64,000 nucleotides of DNA from Paludibacter sp. (GCA_023666945.1 JAMPAY010000006.1:57830-121829), one strand, 5' to 3'; shown: positions 26,281-35,233, numbered from the stretch's first letter. Numbers and translations: made by a program. The notes: generated from the letters alone by a model not told the origin.

Positions 26281-27456
26281 CTATTCGACCCAAAGTACCA
26301 ATCCCTTGAGGTATTCTCCCTCGGGATGATAGATATTGATGGGATGGTCTTGCGGTTGTGTGAGTTGATGCAAGATACGCACTTTGCGCCCCGCCATTGC
26401 CGCTGCACTGAATACCGCTAAGCGGAACATATCTTTATCGACCACCTGCGAGCAAGAGAAAGTAAAGAGTATGCCTCCCGGACGTATTTTCTCGAAGGCT
26501 TTAGCATTGAGTCTTTTATATCCCTGTAACGCATTACGAATAGCCCCACGATGTTTAGCAAAGGCAGGAGGATCGAGAATGATAAGGTCGTAAGAATCCT
26601 GCATGCCGTCGAGATACTTAAAAGCATCCGCCACAAAAGCCTCATGCCGTGTATCGTTCGGGAAATTGCACGCCACATTCTGTTTCACCAAATCGACAGC
26701 AATAGCCGAACTATCGACAGAATGCACTTTAGCCGCCCCTCCCCGCAAGGCATAGACAGAAAAACCTCCCGTATAGCAAAACATATTGAGTACATCTTTT
26801 CCCGCGGCGTAACGTTCTACCAAAGAACGATTTTCGCGTTGGTCTACAAAGAAACCCGTCTTCTGTCCGCGAAGCCAATCAATACCGAACGAGAGTCCGT
26901 TCTCTTTGGCAACACAAGACGAAACAGAACCCAAGAGATATCCATCTTCCTTGTTTTCCAAGGGTGCTTTATAGGGCAATGTACCTTCGGATTTATAGTA
27001 GACATTCCGAACTGCGGGCACAACATGCACAATCGCCTCGGCCACTTCCATTCGCACCAAGTGCATACCTGCCGAATGAGCCTGAACAACAGCCGTATCG
27101 CCATAGACGTCAATAACCAGCCCCGGAAGAAAATCGCCCTCGCCATGTACCAATCGGTAGGTTTCATTAGTATTCGACACCAAGCCTAAAGCACAACGCA
27201 CCCTATATGCAGCCTCCAGTCGATGCACATAGAAATCAGCAGGCAGTGTATCCGTAAAGAACTCCAACATTCGCACCACAATACTTCCCACCTGATAATG
27301 CCCGACGCCCATATTGTTGCCGGCAGCATCTTTGACGAGAACCACTTCTCCTTCTTGCGGATTTCCCTGCATACGCGCCACTGCTCCGGAAAAGACCCAA
27401 GGATGAAAACGCAAGAGCGACTCTTCCTTATGCGGTTTAAGATAAATCGTATTCAT
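26281..27456 (-). CDS. rlmI: Class I SAM-dependent rRNA methyltransferase (RlmI-like)
   Basis: 391 residues. An N-terminal PUA-like domain (KPHKEESLLRFHPWVFSGAV, about 5-75) binds RNA; the C-terminal Rossmann fold carries MFCYTGGFSVYALRGGA (SAM motif I), ILDPPAFAKHRG (motif IV) and FSCSQVV with the Cys expected of a 5-methylcytosine enzyme. E. coli RlmI methylates C1962 of 23S rRNA. The ATG at 27456 is chosen because the upstream in-frame extension runs into the exonuclease gene and lacks PUA character. Third gene of the DUF5063-exonuclease-rlmI unit, 13 nt after the exonuclease gene. Confidence 0.9.
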   Translation of the reverse strand: MNTIYLKPHKEESLLRFHPWVFSGAVARMQGNPQEGEVVLVKDAAGNNMGVGHYQVGSIVVRMLEFFTDTLPADFYVHRLEAAYRVRCALGLVSNTNETYRLVHGEGDFLPGLVIDVYGDTAVVQAHSAGMHLVRMEVAEAIVHVVPAVRNVYYKSEGTLPYKAPLENKEDGYLLGSVSSCVAKENGLSFGIDWLRGQKTGFFVDQRENRSLVERYAAGKDVLNMFCYTGGFSVYALRGGAAKVHSVDSSAIAVDLVKQNVACNFPNDTRHEAFVADAFKYLDGMQDSYDLIILDPPAFAKHRGAIRNALQGYKRLNAKAFEKIRPGGILFTFSCSQVVDKDMFRLAVFSAAAMAGRKVRILHQLTQPQDHPINIYHPEGEYLKGLVLWVE

Positions 27457-27469
27457 CGGTTCTAACAAT

Positions 27470-28177
27470 TTATATCTTTGTATTATTGTTATCGGCTGCC
27501 GCCATACGTTCTGCCATGACTTGTTGCTGATGTTCCAACTGTCGTTGTAAATCGGCATCACGCAAAGCCATATAAACTTTCTTCGGCAGAGGACTTGTTT
27601 GCAGTAGTTCTTTATAGATTAGCAATGTAGCCCATGCATCGGTAGCAGCATAGTAGGCTTGTTCGTCGGTAAGCACCGGCACCTCCCAATTAGTCAGTTG
27701 CTGCGACTTGGATATTTTATATCCGAAAACGATAGCAAACATCTTTTGCAACCCTAAATCGAGGATACCATACTTGAGTACTATCTGCTGCAAATCGACA
27801 CAATTAGCAGGGCGAAAGGGACAAAGACGTTGTAATCCCCTCAGATCATCTCTAAAAGCGAGCCCTACTTTACAAATATCAGGATTAGCGAACAGTGCCG
27901 CCATAGCAGCATCGAAAGCAACAAACTTGAGTTGAAAAAGGTAGCAACGTTCGATTGTTGCTATTTGCACCAAAGCAGTGGGATGATGTTCACCCCGCAC
28001 AAAACTCGGCTTGGTTTCCGTATCGACCCCGACAACTGTTTGCCTATTCAAATAATCCAACGCCTTGATTGCCGCCTCTTTGTCGCGCACCACAATTACT
28101 TCTCCGTGAAAGCGCGCCAAAGGCAAACTATTAACCGCGTCTTTATTGATTCGATGCAAGAATTGATTTTTCTTCAT
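27470..28177 (-). CDS. 3'-5' exonuclease (RNase D-like, DEDDy)
   Basis: 235 residues. The DEDD exonuclease motifs are all visible: VVGVDTETKPSF (Exo I), VGLAFRDDLRGL (Exo II) and YYAATDAWATLLIY (Exo III, the Tyr-containing DEDDy form). No HRDC domain, so it is the short Bacteroidota type, probably cytoplasmic RNA trimming. Its C-terminal helix is Gln/Arg-rich. It lies 10 nt downstream of the DUF5063 gene and 13 nt upstream of rlmI, which suggests an RNA-processing operon. Confidence 0.88.
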   Translation of the reverse strand: MKKNQFLHRINKDAVNSLPLARFHGEVIVVRDKEAAIKALDYLNRQTVVGVDTETKPSFVRGEHHPTALVQIATIERCYLFQLKFVAFDAAMAALFANPDICKVGLAFRDDLRGLQRLCPFRPANCVDLQQIVLKYGILDLGLQKMFAIVFGYKISKSQQLTNWEVPVLTDEQAYYAATDAWATLLIYKELLQTSPLPKKVYMALRDADLQRQLEHQQQVMAERMAAADNNNTKI

Positions 28178-28187
28178 ACCCTATTTA

Positions 28188-28811
28188 TCAACAATGATGA
28201 TGTCCGCAGTGACAATGTTCATCATCGGAACAATGTTCATCATGGTGATGATGCCCACACTTACATTGTTCATCATGTTCTTCGGTTGCAGCATCGGCAT
28301 CAAGCCACAAGACATGGAGCGCACGCATAGCATTGAGCAATTTTTGTCCCCAATGCTCACGGAATGCTTCCAAGCACGCCAAGAGCGCATCGTTCATAAC
28401 ACTCTCGTTCTCAGTTTGATAATTAGCCGCAAGATCTTTAATTTCTTGGTATATATCGGCAATGTTTTCTGATACATACGCCGTTACAGGTTCATCGGAA
28501 TAACGCATATCTTCCACAAAGACTTCAAGATACGCATCATCGTCTGACAATAAACCGGCAACGGCACATTGTACATAGTTATAATCTTCTTCGGTAACAA
28601 AACGTTGGGGATAGCCTTCCATTTCTTGTTCGGGCAAGTTCAACATTCGAGTTTTAAGATAAAGCAAAGGCAGAAGTTTACCCGTTTTCTCTAAAAAATC
28701 ACGTTTATCGACCTGTTCCAAGTGTTCCAAAAACAAGCATATCTGTGCGGCAACCGTAACAAAATCAATTGCTTCTTGGTTATATACGTAATGTATATCG
28801 TTTGTAGTCAT
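28188..28811 (-). CDS. DUF5063 protein with His/Cys-rich C-terminal tail
   Basis: 207 residues. The first 180 are helical and acidic, with TGKLLPLLYLKTRMLNLPEQ and YSDEPVTAYVSENIADIYQEIKDL, as in the DUF5063 family of Bacteroidota; function unknown. The last 25 residues form a metal-binding-like tail of 5 Cys and 8 His (CKCGHHHHDEHC, then HCHCGHHHC). It resembles nickel/zinc storage or chaperone tails such as those of HypB or SlyD. First gene of the operon with an RNase D-like exonuclease and RlmI, driven by a consensus promoter. Confidence 0.8.
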   Translation of the reverse strand: MTTNDIHYVYNQEAIDFVTVAAQICLFLEHLEQVDKRDFLEKTGKLLPLLYLKTRMLNLPEQEMEGYPQRFVTEEDYNYVQCAVAGLLSDDDAYLEVFVEDMRYSDEPVTAYVSENIADIYQEIKDLAANYQTENESVMNDALLACLEAFREHWGQKLLNAMRALHVLWLDADAATEEHDEQCKCGHHHHDEHCSDDEHCHCGHHHC

Positions 28812-28834
28812 AATATATCTAAATTATCGGACTG

Positions 28835-28866
28835 CAAAGGTAGTGTATTTTTAGCGAATAGACAAA
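28835..28866 (-). promoter_or_regulatory. Predicted promoter of the DUF5063/exonuclease/rlmI operon
   Basis: Minus-strand TTTG (28866-28863), 20 nt, TACCTTTG (28842-28835): full consensus, 24 nt before the ATG. Confidence 0.7.
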
Positions 28867-28983
28867 CCGCACACATGCCCTAAGACAACCGCAGTCAACA
28901 ATAAAAATGACTTACACTTGCGGTATATGTTGGTAAAATCCGGCATAGGAAATCGGTTTTTACAAAATGATAGTCCGACAAGA

Positions 28984-29021
28984 TCTCGTCGAAGTCTCGT
29001 TACGGTCTCGTTATGGTCTCG
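28984..29021. repeat. Four TCTCG repeats at exact 11-bp spacing
   Basis: TCTCG occurs at 28984, 28995, 29006 and 29017. The central two units, AGTCTCGTTAC and GGTCTCGTTAT, differ by three bases. Spacing close to one helical turn puts the copies on one face of the DNA, as in some regulator sites; no known element matches. Confidence 0.8.
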
Positions 29022-29329
29022 TAAGAAAATTTTACCTGCAAATCATCTCGGGCGTCAGATAATAACAACAATAAAAAGAAAAGTGTTACGATTTATACAG
29101 AAAAGATATAATTCAGACAGATTTGACCACAGTAAGCATAATGAACAAATTAAGCGAGCGAACACTTCAGACAGTGCGAATCAGCCAACAGAACAAGTAC
29201 TCTCTTACTCACCCATTATGGGTAGATTTTTATTTCCGAACAGATAGTAATACACATCAAAATGCGAAACAACAAAAAACATGTTGTACAATTATGTTGT
29301 AAAACATAAAAAAACAGCACACAAAAGAG

Positions 29330-29360
29330 TTGCACATATAAAAAATAAAGTGTACTTTAG
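29330..29360 (+). promoter_or_regulatory. Predicted manC operon promoter
   Basis: TTG (29330-29332), 20 nt, TACTTTAG (29353-29360), one mismatch from TAnnTTTG. Two ATGTTGTA direct repeats 13 bp apart lie about 30-50 nt upstream of the -33 element and could bind an activator. Confidence 0.5.
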
Positions 29361-29460
29361 CGGAACAAAACAGCACTAAAGGCAGGCAAGCAAATTGTCT
29401 ATCCTTGTCTGTTCTATAGAAACTTGAAAAACAACCCATTAAAAGACCATACTTTACATC

Positions 29461-30546
29461 ATGCACACGCTAAAAGAAAACAATTGGTGCGTCATTATGG
29501 CAGGCGGTGTAGGCAGCCGATTTTGGCCTTTCAGCAGAAATGAACGTCCCAAGCAGTTTCTTGACTTTTTCGGGACGGGCAAATCGCTACTACAAATGAC
29601 CGTAGACCGTTTTCGCCCATTGGTACCCATAGAACATATTCTGATAGTAACCAACGTACAATACAAGCATATCGTATTGGAGCAGATTCCCGACTTGCAA
29701 GAGCAACAAGTATTATGCGAACCGGCTCGTCGCAACACGGCTCCTTGTATAGCCTATGCTACTGCCCGCATCGGTGCATTGACAGACAGAGCCAATATTG
29801 TGGTAGCCCCCTCGGATCATTTAGTGCTACAAGAAGATATATTCCGCACAACAATAGAAACCGGTTTGCGTTTTGTCGAGGAACATGATGCACTCCTCAC
29901 CTTAGGCATGCGTCCGACCCGTCCTGAAACCGGTTACGGCTATATACAGAAAAGTACCAACGAGGACTGTTTGTGCCGTGTAAAAACCTTTACGGAAAAG
30001 CCAAATAGGGAGTTGGCAGAGATGTTTTTCAGCAGCGGTGAGTTTTTATGGAACTCGGGTATGTTTCTTTGGAACTTACAAAGCATAGAGAAGGCATTTG
30101 CAAGACATCTTCCGGATATAGCCGACAAGTTTAGTAAAGGCAAAGACAAAATGGCGACTTCTGCAGAAGATGCTTTTATACAAGAGATGTTTCCATCGTG
30201 TGCCAACATATCGATAGACTATGGTTTAATGGAGAAAGCCGACAATGTATATGTACTTGCCGCCGACTTTGGTTGGAGCGATCTTGGTACATGGGGCAGT
30301 TTATATGAACTCTCAGAGAAAGACCAAAACGGCAACGTAAGTTTGAAATGCGAGACTGCCTTCTATGAGAGCAAGAACAACATTGTTGTGCTCCCCAATG
30401 ACAAGTTGGCAGTGATACAAGGCATAGATGACTGCATTGTAGCAGAATCGGAAAATGTGCTACTGATTTGCAGAAAAGAGAACGAACAGAATATACGGCA
30501 ATTCGTCAATGATGCCCAAGTGCGTTTTGACGGAAAATACAACTGA
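29461..30546 (+). CDS. manC: Mannose-1-phosphate guanylyltransferase
   Basis: Makes GDP-mannose from mannose-1-phosphate and GTP. The 361-residue product has the nucleotidyltransferase signature VIMAGGVGSRFWPFSRNERPKQF (residues 11-33), EPARRNTAPCIAYA, PSDHLVL and the sugar-binding FTEKPNRELAEMF with WNSGMFLW. It has only the GT-A-like catalytic part plus a short left-handed beta-helix end, with no C-terminal isomerase domain. GDP-mannose feeds mannosylation or GDP-fucose synthesis (compare the GT10 gene at 18.6 kb). It starts an operon with glycogen-type genes, 2 nt before the debranching enzyme gene. Confidence 0.93.
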   Translation: MHTLKENNWCVIMAGGVGSRFWPFSRNERPKQFLDFFGTGKSLLQMTVDRFRPLVPIEHILIVTNVQYKHIVLEQIPDLQEQQVLCEPARRNTAPCIAYATARIGALTDRANIVVAPSDHLVLQEDIFRTTIETGLRFVEEHDALLTLGMRPTRPETGYGYIQKSTNEDCLCRVKTFTEKPNRELAEMFFSSGEFLWNSGMFLWNLQSIEKAFARHLPDIADKFSKGKDKMATSAEDAFIQEMFPSCANISIDYGLMEKADNVYVLAADFGWSDLGTWGSLYELSEKDQNGNVSLKCETAFYESKNNIVVLPNDKLAVIQGIDDCIVAESENVLLICRKENEQNIRQFVNDAQVRFDGKYN

Positions 30547-30548
30547 TT

Positions 30549-32495
30549 ATGTCCTATTTGAATTTCGATAAAACGCTGCTCATCAACTTAGAACGTTCGT
30601 TGGGCAAAGAAATGATTCGCACCAACCGAGCCGGTGCTTACAACAGTACAACTTTGGTAGATTGTAACACCCGCAAATATCACGGTCAGTTGGTATTGCC
30701 TTTGCCCGAATTGAGCGATGACAACTATGTACTACTAAGTTCGCTGGATGAGACCGTCATTCAGCATGGTGCTGAATTTAACTTAGGCTTGCATCAATAC
30801 GAGGATAATAACTTTGCTCCTAACGGACACAAATATATCCGAGAGTTTGATTGCGAAGTGATAAGTCGCACCACCTATCGTGTAGGCGGTGTCATCCTTT
30901 CGAAAGAGCGCATGTTGGTAAGTTTTGAACCGCGCGTGCTGATACGCTATACATTGATAGAAGCCCATTCGCCCACCACATTGCGTTTCCGTCCGTTTTT
31001 GGCATTCCGCAGCGTGAATGCGCTAACGCAAGAGAACAACCGCATCAACAGCACTTGTACGCCAATCAGCAACGGTGGTGCTTGTCAAATGTATCCTGAA
31101 TTCCCAACGCTATATATGCAGTTTTCGAAACATGCCGACTATGTACACAATCCGCTTTGGTATAAGAATATAGAATATTTCAAAGAACAAGAACGCGGAT
31201 ACGACTACAAAGAAGACCTATGGGTACCCGGTTATTTTGAGATGCCGATGAAGAAAGGCGAATCGGTAATTTTTTCCGCAGGCATCAGTGAGACCACCCC
31301 CCGCACCTTGAAAAGCGTATGGGAACGCGAACTGAAACGACGCATCTCGCGCAAGGACATGTTTGCCTGCCTAAAGAACTCCGCAGCGCAATTCTACAAA
31401 CGAGAGGGTGACAAATGCTATTTGCTTGCCGGCTACCCATGGTTCAAGCCTTCCGCTCGCGAAGAGTTTTTTGCGTTGCCCTCGTGTACACTCATGATTG
31501 ATCGCCCCGAATATTGGGAAGCCATTATGGATAACACCGCCATAGAAGAGGTTCGACACTTTTTGCATGGCGAACATGACAAGATACGTCTCACGGGCAT
31601 GGATGAGCCCGATGTTTTATTATGGTTCATACGCGCCCTACAACAATATGCAGCACATACTTCGCTACAAGAAACCGCCGACAAATACGGCGACATCTGC
31701 GCCGAGGTAACGGACTATATACGCAAGCAGAGACATCCCCGAATGTGGGTACATGCCAACGGATTGGTATATGTGGAAGGCAAAGAACGCCCCGCTACAT
31801 GGATGAATGCCATAGAAGACGGTCGCCCCATAACCCCCAGAACCGGATATGTGGTAGAAATAAACGCTCTTTGGTATAATGCTCTATGCTTTACAGCAGA
31901 GATACTTCGCCAAAAAGAGCAACTCCACCAAGCCGACCTGCTTGACTATCAGGCTCAACTTACCAAGAAAGCCTTCAGTGACACTTTTTGGAACGGATTC
32001 TATCTGGATGATTATGTAGTGAATAACTATCATGACAAAGAGGTACGTCCCAACCAAATATGGGCTGTATCGTTACCCTACTCTCCTTTGGACAAAAAAC
32101 AGCGGAAAGCCGTTGTAGACATCTGCACGAAGGAGTTGCTAACTCCAAGAGGATTACGCACCATTTCGCCTAAAAGCGGCGGCTACCGCCCCATATACAT
32201 AGGAGGACAATTGGAACGCGACCGCAATTTCCACAACGGTCCTGTATGGCCCTGCACAATAGCCGCCTATGCGAGAGCCTACATGCAACTTTACAAACGC
32301 AGCGGAAAGAGTTTTATAGAACGTATGCTCGTAGGGTACGAAGCCGAAATGTCGGAACTATGTATTGGTACGCTGAACGAACTTTATGACGGCAACCCAC
32401 CCTACAAAGGTCACGGAGGTATGAGTTACGCTCCGAGTGTTGCTGCCGTAATAAGCGTAATTGATACATTGAAAAAATATGATGACAACGAATAA
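30549..32495 (+). CDS. Glycogen debranching enzyme, amylo-alpha-1,6-glucosidase type
   Basis: 648 residues, no signal peptide. The N-terminal beta-domain has the opening RTNRAGAYNSTTLVDCNTRKYHG, characteristic of the bacterial/archaeal debranching family; the C-terminal (alpha/alpha)6 barrel carries PRTGYVVEINALWYNAL, RPNQIWAVSLPYSPL and GPVWPCTIAAYARAY. It removes alpha-1,6 branch residues of glycogen left by phosphorylase. The start 2 nt after manC indicates cotranscription; GT4 and GH57 genes follow. Confidence 0.88.
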   Translation: MSYLNFDKTLLINLERSLGKEMIRTNRAGAYNSTTLVDCNTRKYHGQLVLPLPELSDDNYVLLSSLDETVIQHGAEFNLGLHQYEDNNFAPNGHKYIREFDCEVISRTTYRVGGVILSKERMLVSFEPRVLIRYTLIEAHSPTTLRFRPFLAFRSVNALTQENNRINSTCTPISNGGACQMYPEFPTLYMQFSKHADYVHNPLWYKNIEYFKEQERGYDYKEDLWVPGYFEMPMKKGESVIFSAGISETTPRTLKSVWERELKRRISRKDMFACLKNSAAQFYKREGDKCYLLAGYPWFKPSAREEFFALPSCTLMIDRPEYWEAIMDNTAIEEVRHFLHGEHDKIRLTGMDEPDVLLWFIRALQQYAAHTSLQETADKYGDICAEVTDYIRKQRHPRMWVHANGLVYVEGKERPATWMNAIEDGRPITPRTGYVVEINALWYNALCFTAEILRQKEQLHQADLLDYQAQLTKKAFSDTFWNGFYLDDYVVNNYHDKEVRPNQIWAVSLPYSPLDKKQRKAVVDICTKELLTPRGLRTISPKSGGYRPIYIGGQLERDRNFHNGPVWPCTIAAYARAYMQLYKRSGKSFIERMLVGYEAEMSELCIGTLNELYDGNPPYKGHGGMSYAPSVAAVISVIDTLKKYDDNE

Positions 32496-32545
32496 ATAGG
32501 CAACCAAGAAAAACCTTTATTTACAGACTACAGAAGCACAAAGAT

Positions 32546-33811
32546 ATGAAAGCACTGATGTTCGGGTGGGAATTTCCACCGCACATCCTCGGAGGTTTAG
32601 GCACCGCCAGTTACGGACTGACACGAGGAATGGCACAACAGGAAGACATGCACATTACCTTCGTTATTCCCAAGCCATGGGGAGATGAAGACCAATCGTT
32701 CCTGAAAATAATAGGTGCCAACTCCGTACCCATCGTATGGAAAGAGAATAGTTGGGAGTATGTAAACCACCGCATGCACGGACGCATGAGTGCCGATGAA
32801 TACTTTCATCTGCGCAACGGCATACACTACGACTATCGCCGCATAGGAACAGACGATCTCGGCTGCGTACAATTTTCCGGACGTTACCCTGACAACCTCA
32901 TTGAAGAGATTGGGAATTACGAAGCCGTAGCAAGTGTGCTTGCCCATCAACTGGATTTTGACATTATACATTCGCACGATTGGTTAACGTATCCCGCCGG
33001 TGTTTTTGCCAAACATATTTCCGGCAAACCACTCGTCATACACGTTCATGCCACCGACTTCGACCGCTCCAGAGGCAATGTAAACCCTACCGTTTACGCC
33101 ATTGAGAAACGAGGCATGGACGAAGCCGACCACATTATGTGCGTAAGTAATCTTACGCGACAAATCGTGATAGAAAAATATTTTCAAGATCCTCGAAAAG
33201 TATCGACCGTACACAATGCCGTAGAACCACTCAAAGACGTTGACACATTTACCAAAACGCCCCGCAAGGACAAGGTTGTTACTTTCCTTGGGCGCATAAC
33301 GATGCAGAAAGGTCCGGAATATTTTGTTGAAGCAGCAGCCCGTGTCTTGCAAAAGACCGACGGAGTACGTTTCGTCATGGCCGGTTCAGGCGACATGATG
33401 AACCAAATGATTGAACTCGTTGCCAAACGAGGCATAGCCGACAAATTTCACTTTACCGGTTTCTTGCGCGGACGGCAGGTGCATGAAATGCTTGCAGAAA
33501 GCGATGTGTACATAATGCCCTCCGTATCGGAGCCTTTCGGCATATCGCCCCTTGAAGCCATGCAAGTGGGTACACCATCGATTATTTCACATCAATCGGG
33601 ATGTGCCGAGATACTGCAACATGCCATAAAGACCGACTATTGGGACATTGACGCCATGGCTGACGCCATATACTCAATTGTAAAATATCCCGCCATGTAC
33701 AAAAGCCTCAGAGAACTCGGTCGCGAAGAGGTAAACAACATCAGATGGTATGATGCCGGACTGAAAGTACGCGCCATCTACGACCAAGTAATAAACGCAC
33801 GATACCAATAA
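32546..33811 (+). CDS. Family 4 glycosyltransferase, glycogen-locus type
   Basis: 421 residues, GT-B fold. The opening MFGWEFPPHILGGLGTASYGL and the C-terminal domain, with FLGRITMQKGPEYFVEAA and MPSVSEPFGISPLEAMQVGTP (the E-x7-E donor-binding motif), place it in the GT4/GT5 superfamily. In Bacteroidota this gene accompanies debranching enzyme and GH57 and is considered the candidate alpha-glucan (glycogen) synthase. No signal peptide, so cytoplasmic. It lies 50 nt after the debranching gene and 31 nt before GH57. Confidence 0.88.
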   Translation: MKALMFGWEFPPHILGGLGTASYGLTRGMAQQEDMHITFVIPKPWGDEDQSFLKIIGANSVPIVWKENSWEYVNHRMHGRMSADEYFHLRNGIHYDYRRIGTDDLGCVQFSGRYPDNLIEEIGNYEAVASVLAHQLDFDIIHSHDWLTYPAGVFAKHISGKPLVIHVHATDFDRSRGNVNPTVYAIEKRGMDEADHIMCVSNLTRQIVIEKYFQDPRKVSTVHNAVEPLKDVDTFTKTPRKDKVVTFLGRITMQKGPEYFVEAAARVLQKTDGVRFVMAGSGDMMNQMIELVAKRGIADKFHFTGFLRGRQVHEMLAESDVYIMPSVSEPFGISPLEAMQVGTPSIISHQSGCAEILQHAIKTDYWDIDAMADAIYSIVKYPAMYKSLRELGREEVNNIRWYDAGLKVRAIYDQVINARYQ

Positions 33812-33842
33812 CACACATAAACACTATAAAAAATATACTTTT

Positions 33843-35120
33843 ATGAAAAATCTCTGCCTTTGCTTCCAGATGCACGCACCATATAGGCTCAAACGCTATC
33901 GTTTCTTTGAAATAGGTCAAGACCATTACTACTATGACGACCTGCAAACAGAGGACAACATCACATGGCTTGTACAAACTTCGTACATGCCGCTATGCCG
34001 AACTCTGAAAGAGATGATTCAGTTCTCTAACTGTAAATTCAGATGCGCGATAAGCCTATCGGGTATTTTGCTTGAGATGTTCGAACAATTTTCCCCGGAA
34101 ATGATAGATTTGCTCAAAGAACTCGCTGATACCAAATGTGTAGAATTTCTTGCAACTCCCTACGCATATTCGCTTGCCGCCGAATATAACCACAACGAGT
34201 TTGAGGAGCAACTGAACAAGCAAGCACAACTTATAAAAGAGTTGTTCGGACAAAAGCCCACATCGGTTTGGAATACCGAACTACTGTACTCTGACGAGAT
34301 TGCCGACACGCTCGTTAAAGCAGGATACAAGACGGTGCTTACCGAAGGAGCCAAACATATTCTCAGTTGGAAATCGCCCAACTACCTCTACCACTCTGCT
34401 CCCTCAACACGGCTGAAAGTATTGCTTAGAAACACCAACCTCAGCGACGAATTGGCATTTCACTTCTCCGACCCCAATTGGCATCGGTATCCCATAGATG
34501 CGCCCAAATTTGCACAGGCTATCAGCCAACTACCTCAAGAAGAACCTATTGTGAACATTTGGATGGGAGCCGAAACATTCGGCATACGTCAACATGCCAA
34601 TACAGGAATTTTCGACTTCCTCAAGGCACTCCCCTACTACATGCTGGAGAATAACTGCGGATTCTTAACCCCGCAAGAAGCCGGCAAGCAACTCACAGCC
34701 GTGGATACCGTATCGGTACCCTATCCGCTAACATGGACAGGCGAAGCCAAAGACCTTGCCGCCGCCAATGGTAATGACCTGCAGCAAGAAGCCCTAAGCA
34801 AACTATATGCCGTTACGGAACGCGTACACCTCTGCAAAGACAAGAACCTCAAACATGACTGGTTGCTTCTGCAAGCCATAGATCATCTAAACTTCATGAA
34901 CCATATTGATGCCGGGGCTACCAACTACGAATCGGCTTACGAGGCATTTACCAACTATATGAACGTGCTTGCCGATTTTCTGCAATTGGTTGACGAACAA
35001 TATCCGACAACTATCGAAAACGAAGAACTGAACGGATTACTCACAACTATTAACAACCAAGAAAAAGAGATTGCACAATTAGAAAACGAGATAAAGAAAC
35101 TACGCAAAAAGAAAGCGTAA
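33843..35120 (+). CDS. GH57 alpha-amylase-like protein
   Basis: 425 residues. The early motif QMHAPYR (His11) and SVWNTELLY, with Glu146 as the expected GH57 nucleophile, support the family. At the fourth conserved region the sequence is IWMGAETFG; active members usually have D-x-E-x-F-G there, so the acid/base Asp (position 242) appears to be Gly. The C-terminus has a short coiled coil (NQEKEIAQLENEIKKLRKKK). It may be a catalytically altered or regulatory alpha-glucan protein. Last gene of the glycogen operon, closed by a strong terminator. Confidence 0.87.
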   Translation: MKNLCLCFQMHAPYRLKRYRFFEIGQDHYYYDDLQTEDNITWLVQTSYMPLCRTLKEMIQFSNCKFRCAISLSGILLEMFEQFSPEMIDLLKELADTKCVEFLATPYAYSLAAEYNHNEFEEQLNKQAQLIKELFGQKPTSVWNTELLYSDEIADTLVKAGYKTVLTEGAKHILSWKSPNYLYHSAPSTRLKVLLRNTNLSDELAFHFSDPNWHRYPIDAPKFAQAISQLPQEEPIVNIWMGAETFGIRQHANTGIFDFLKALPYYMLENNCGFLTPQEAGKQLTAVDTVSVPYPLTWTGEAKDLAAANGNDLQQEALSKLYAVTERVHLCKDKNLKHDWLLLQAIDHLNFMNHIDAGATNYESAYEAFTNYMNVLADFLQLVDEQYPTTIENEELNGLLTTINNQEKEIAQLENEIKKLRKKKA

Positions 35121-35138
35121 GGAGATAAAATATCAGAA

Positions 35139-35178
35139 CAACGGGCATTCGACCAAGAACGGATGCCCGTTGTTTTTT
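35139..35178 (+). terminator. Terminator of the manC/glycogen operon
   Basis: Arms CAACGGGCAT and ATGCCCGTTG followed by TTTTTT; about 18 nt after the GH57 stop. Confidence 0.85.
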
Positions 35179-35233
35179 CTTGACAGGTGCAAAGTAGTAA
35201 TTTATAGTGTTTTATTATTTCAAAACTTTTTCG

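Larger units (their letters stand above)
28812..29460. other. 650-nt intergenic region between divergent DUF5063 and manC operons
   Basis: Holds the DUF5063 promoter at one end and the manC promoter at the other. Between them are four 11-bp-phased TCTCG repeats (28984-29021) and two ATGTTGTA direct repeats (29281-29288, 29294-29301). A basic 109-codon frame (28918-29247, TTG start) resembles nothing I know. The long manC leader (about 100 nt after the -7 box) shows no riboswitch I recognise. Confidence 0.6.

Noticed and set aside
28984..29021. Possible CRISPR array
   Set aside because: Repeats are only about 11 bp without unique spacers, and no cas gene is nearby.
28918..29247. 109-codon plus-strand frame in the DUF5063-manC intergenic region
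   Set aside because: Starts with TTG, is basic and low in hydrophobic structure, and part of it is simply the translation of the 11-bp repeats. No family resemblance. I keep it as non-coding, with some doubt.
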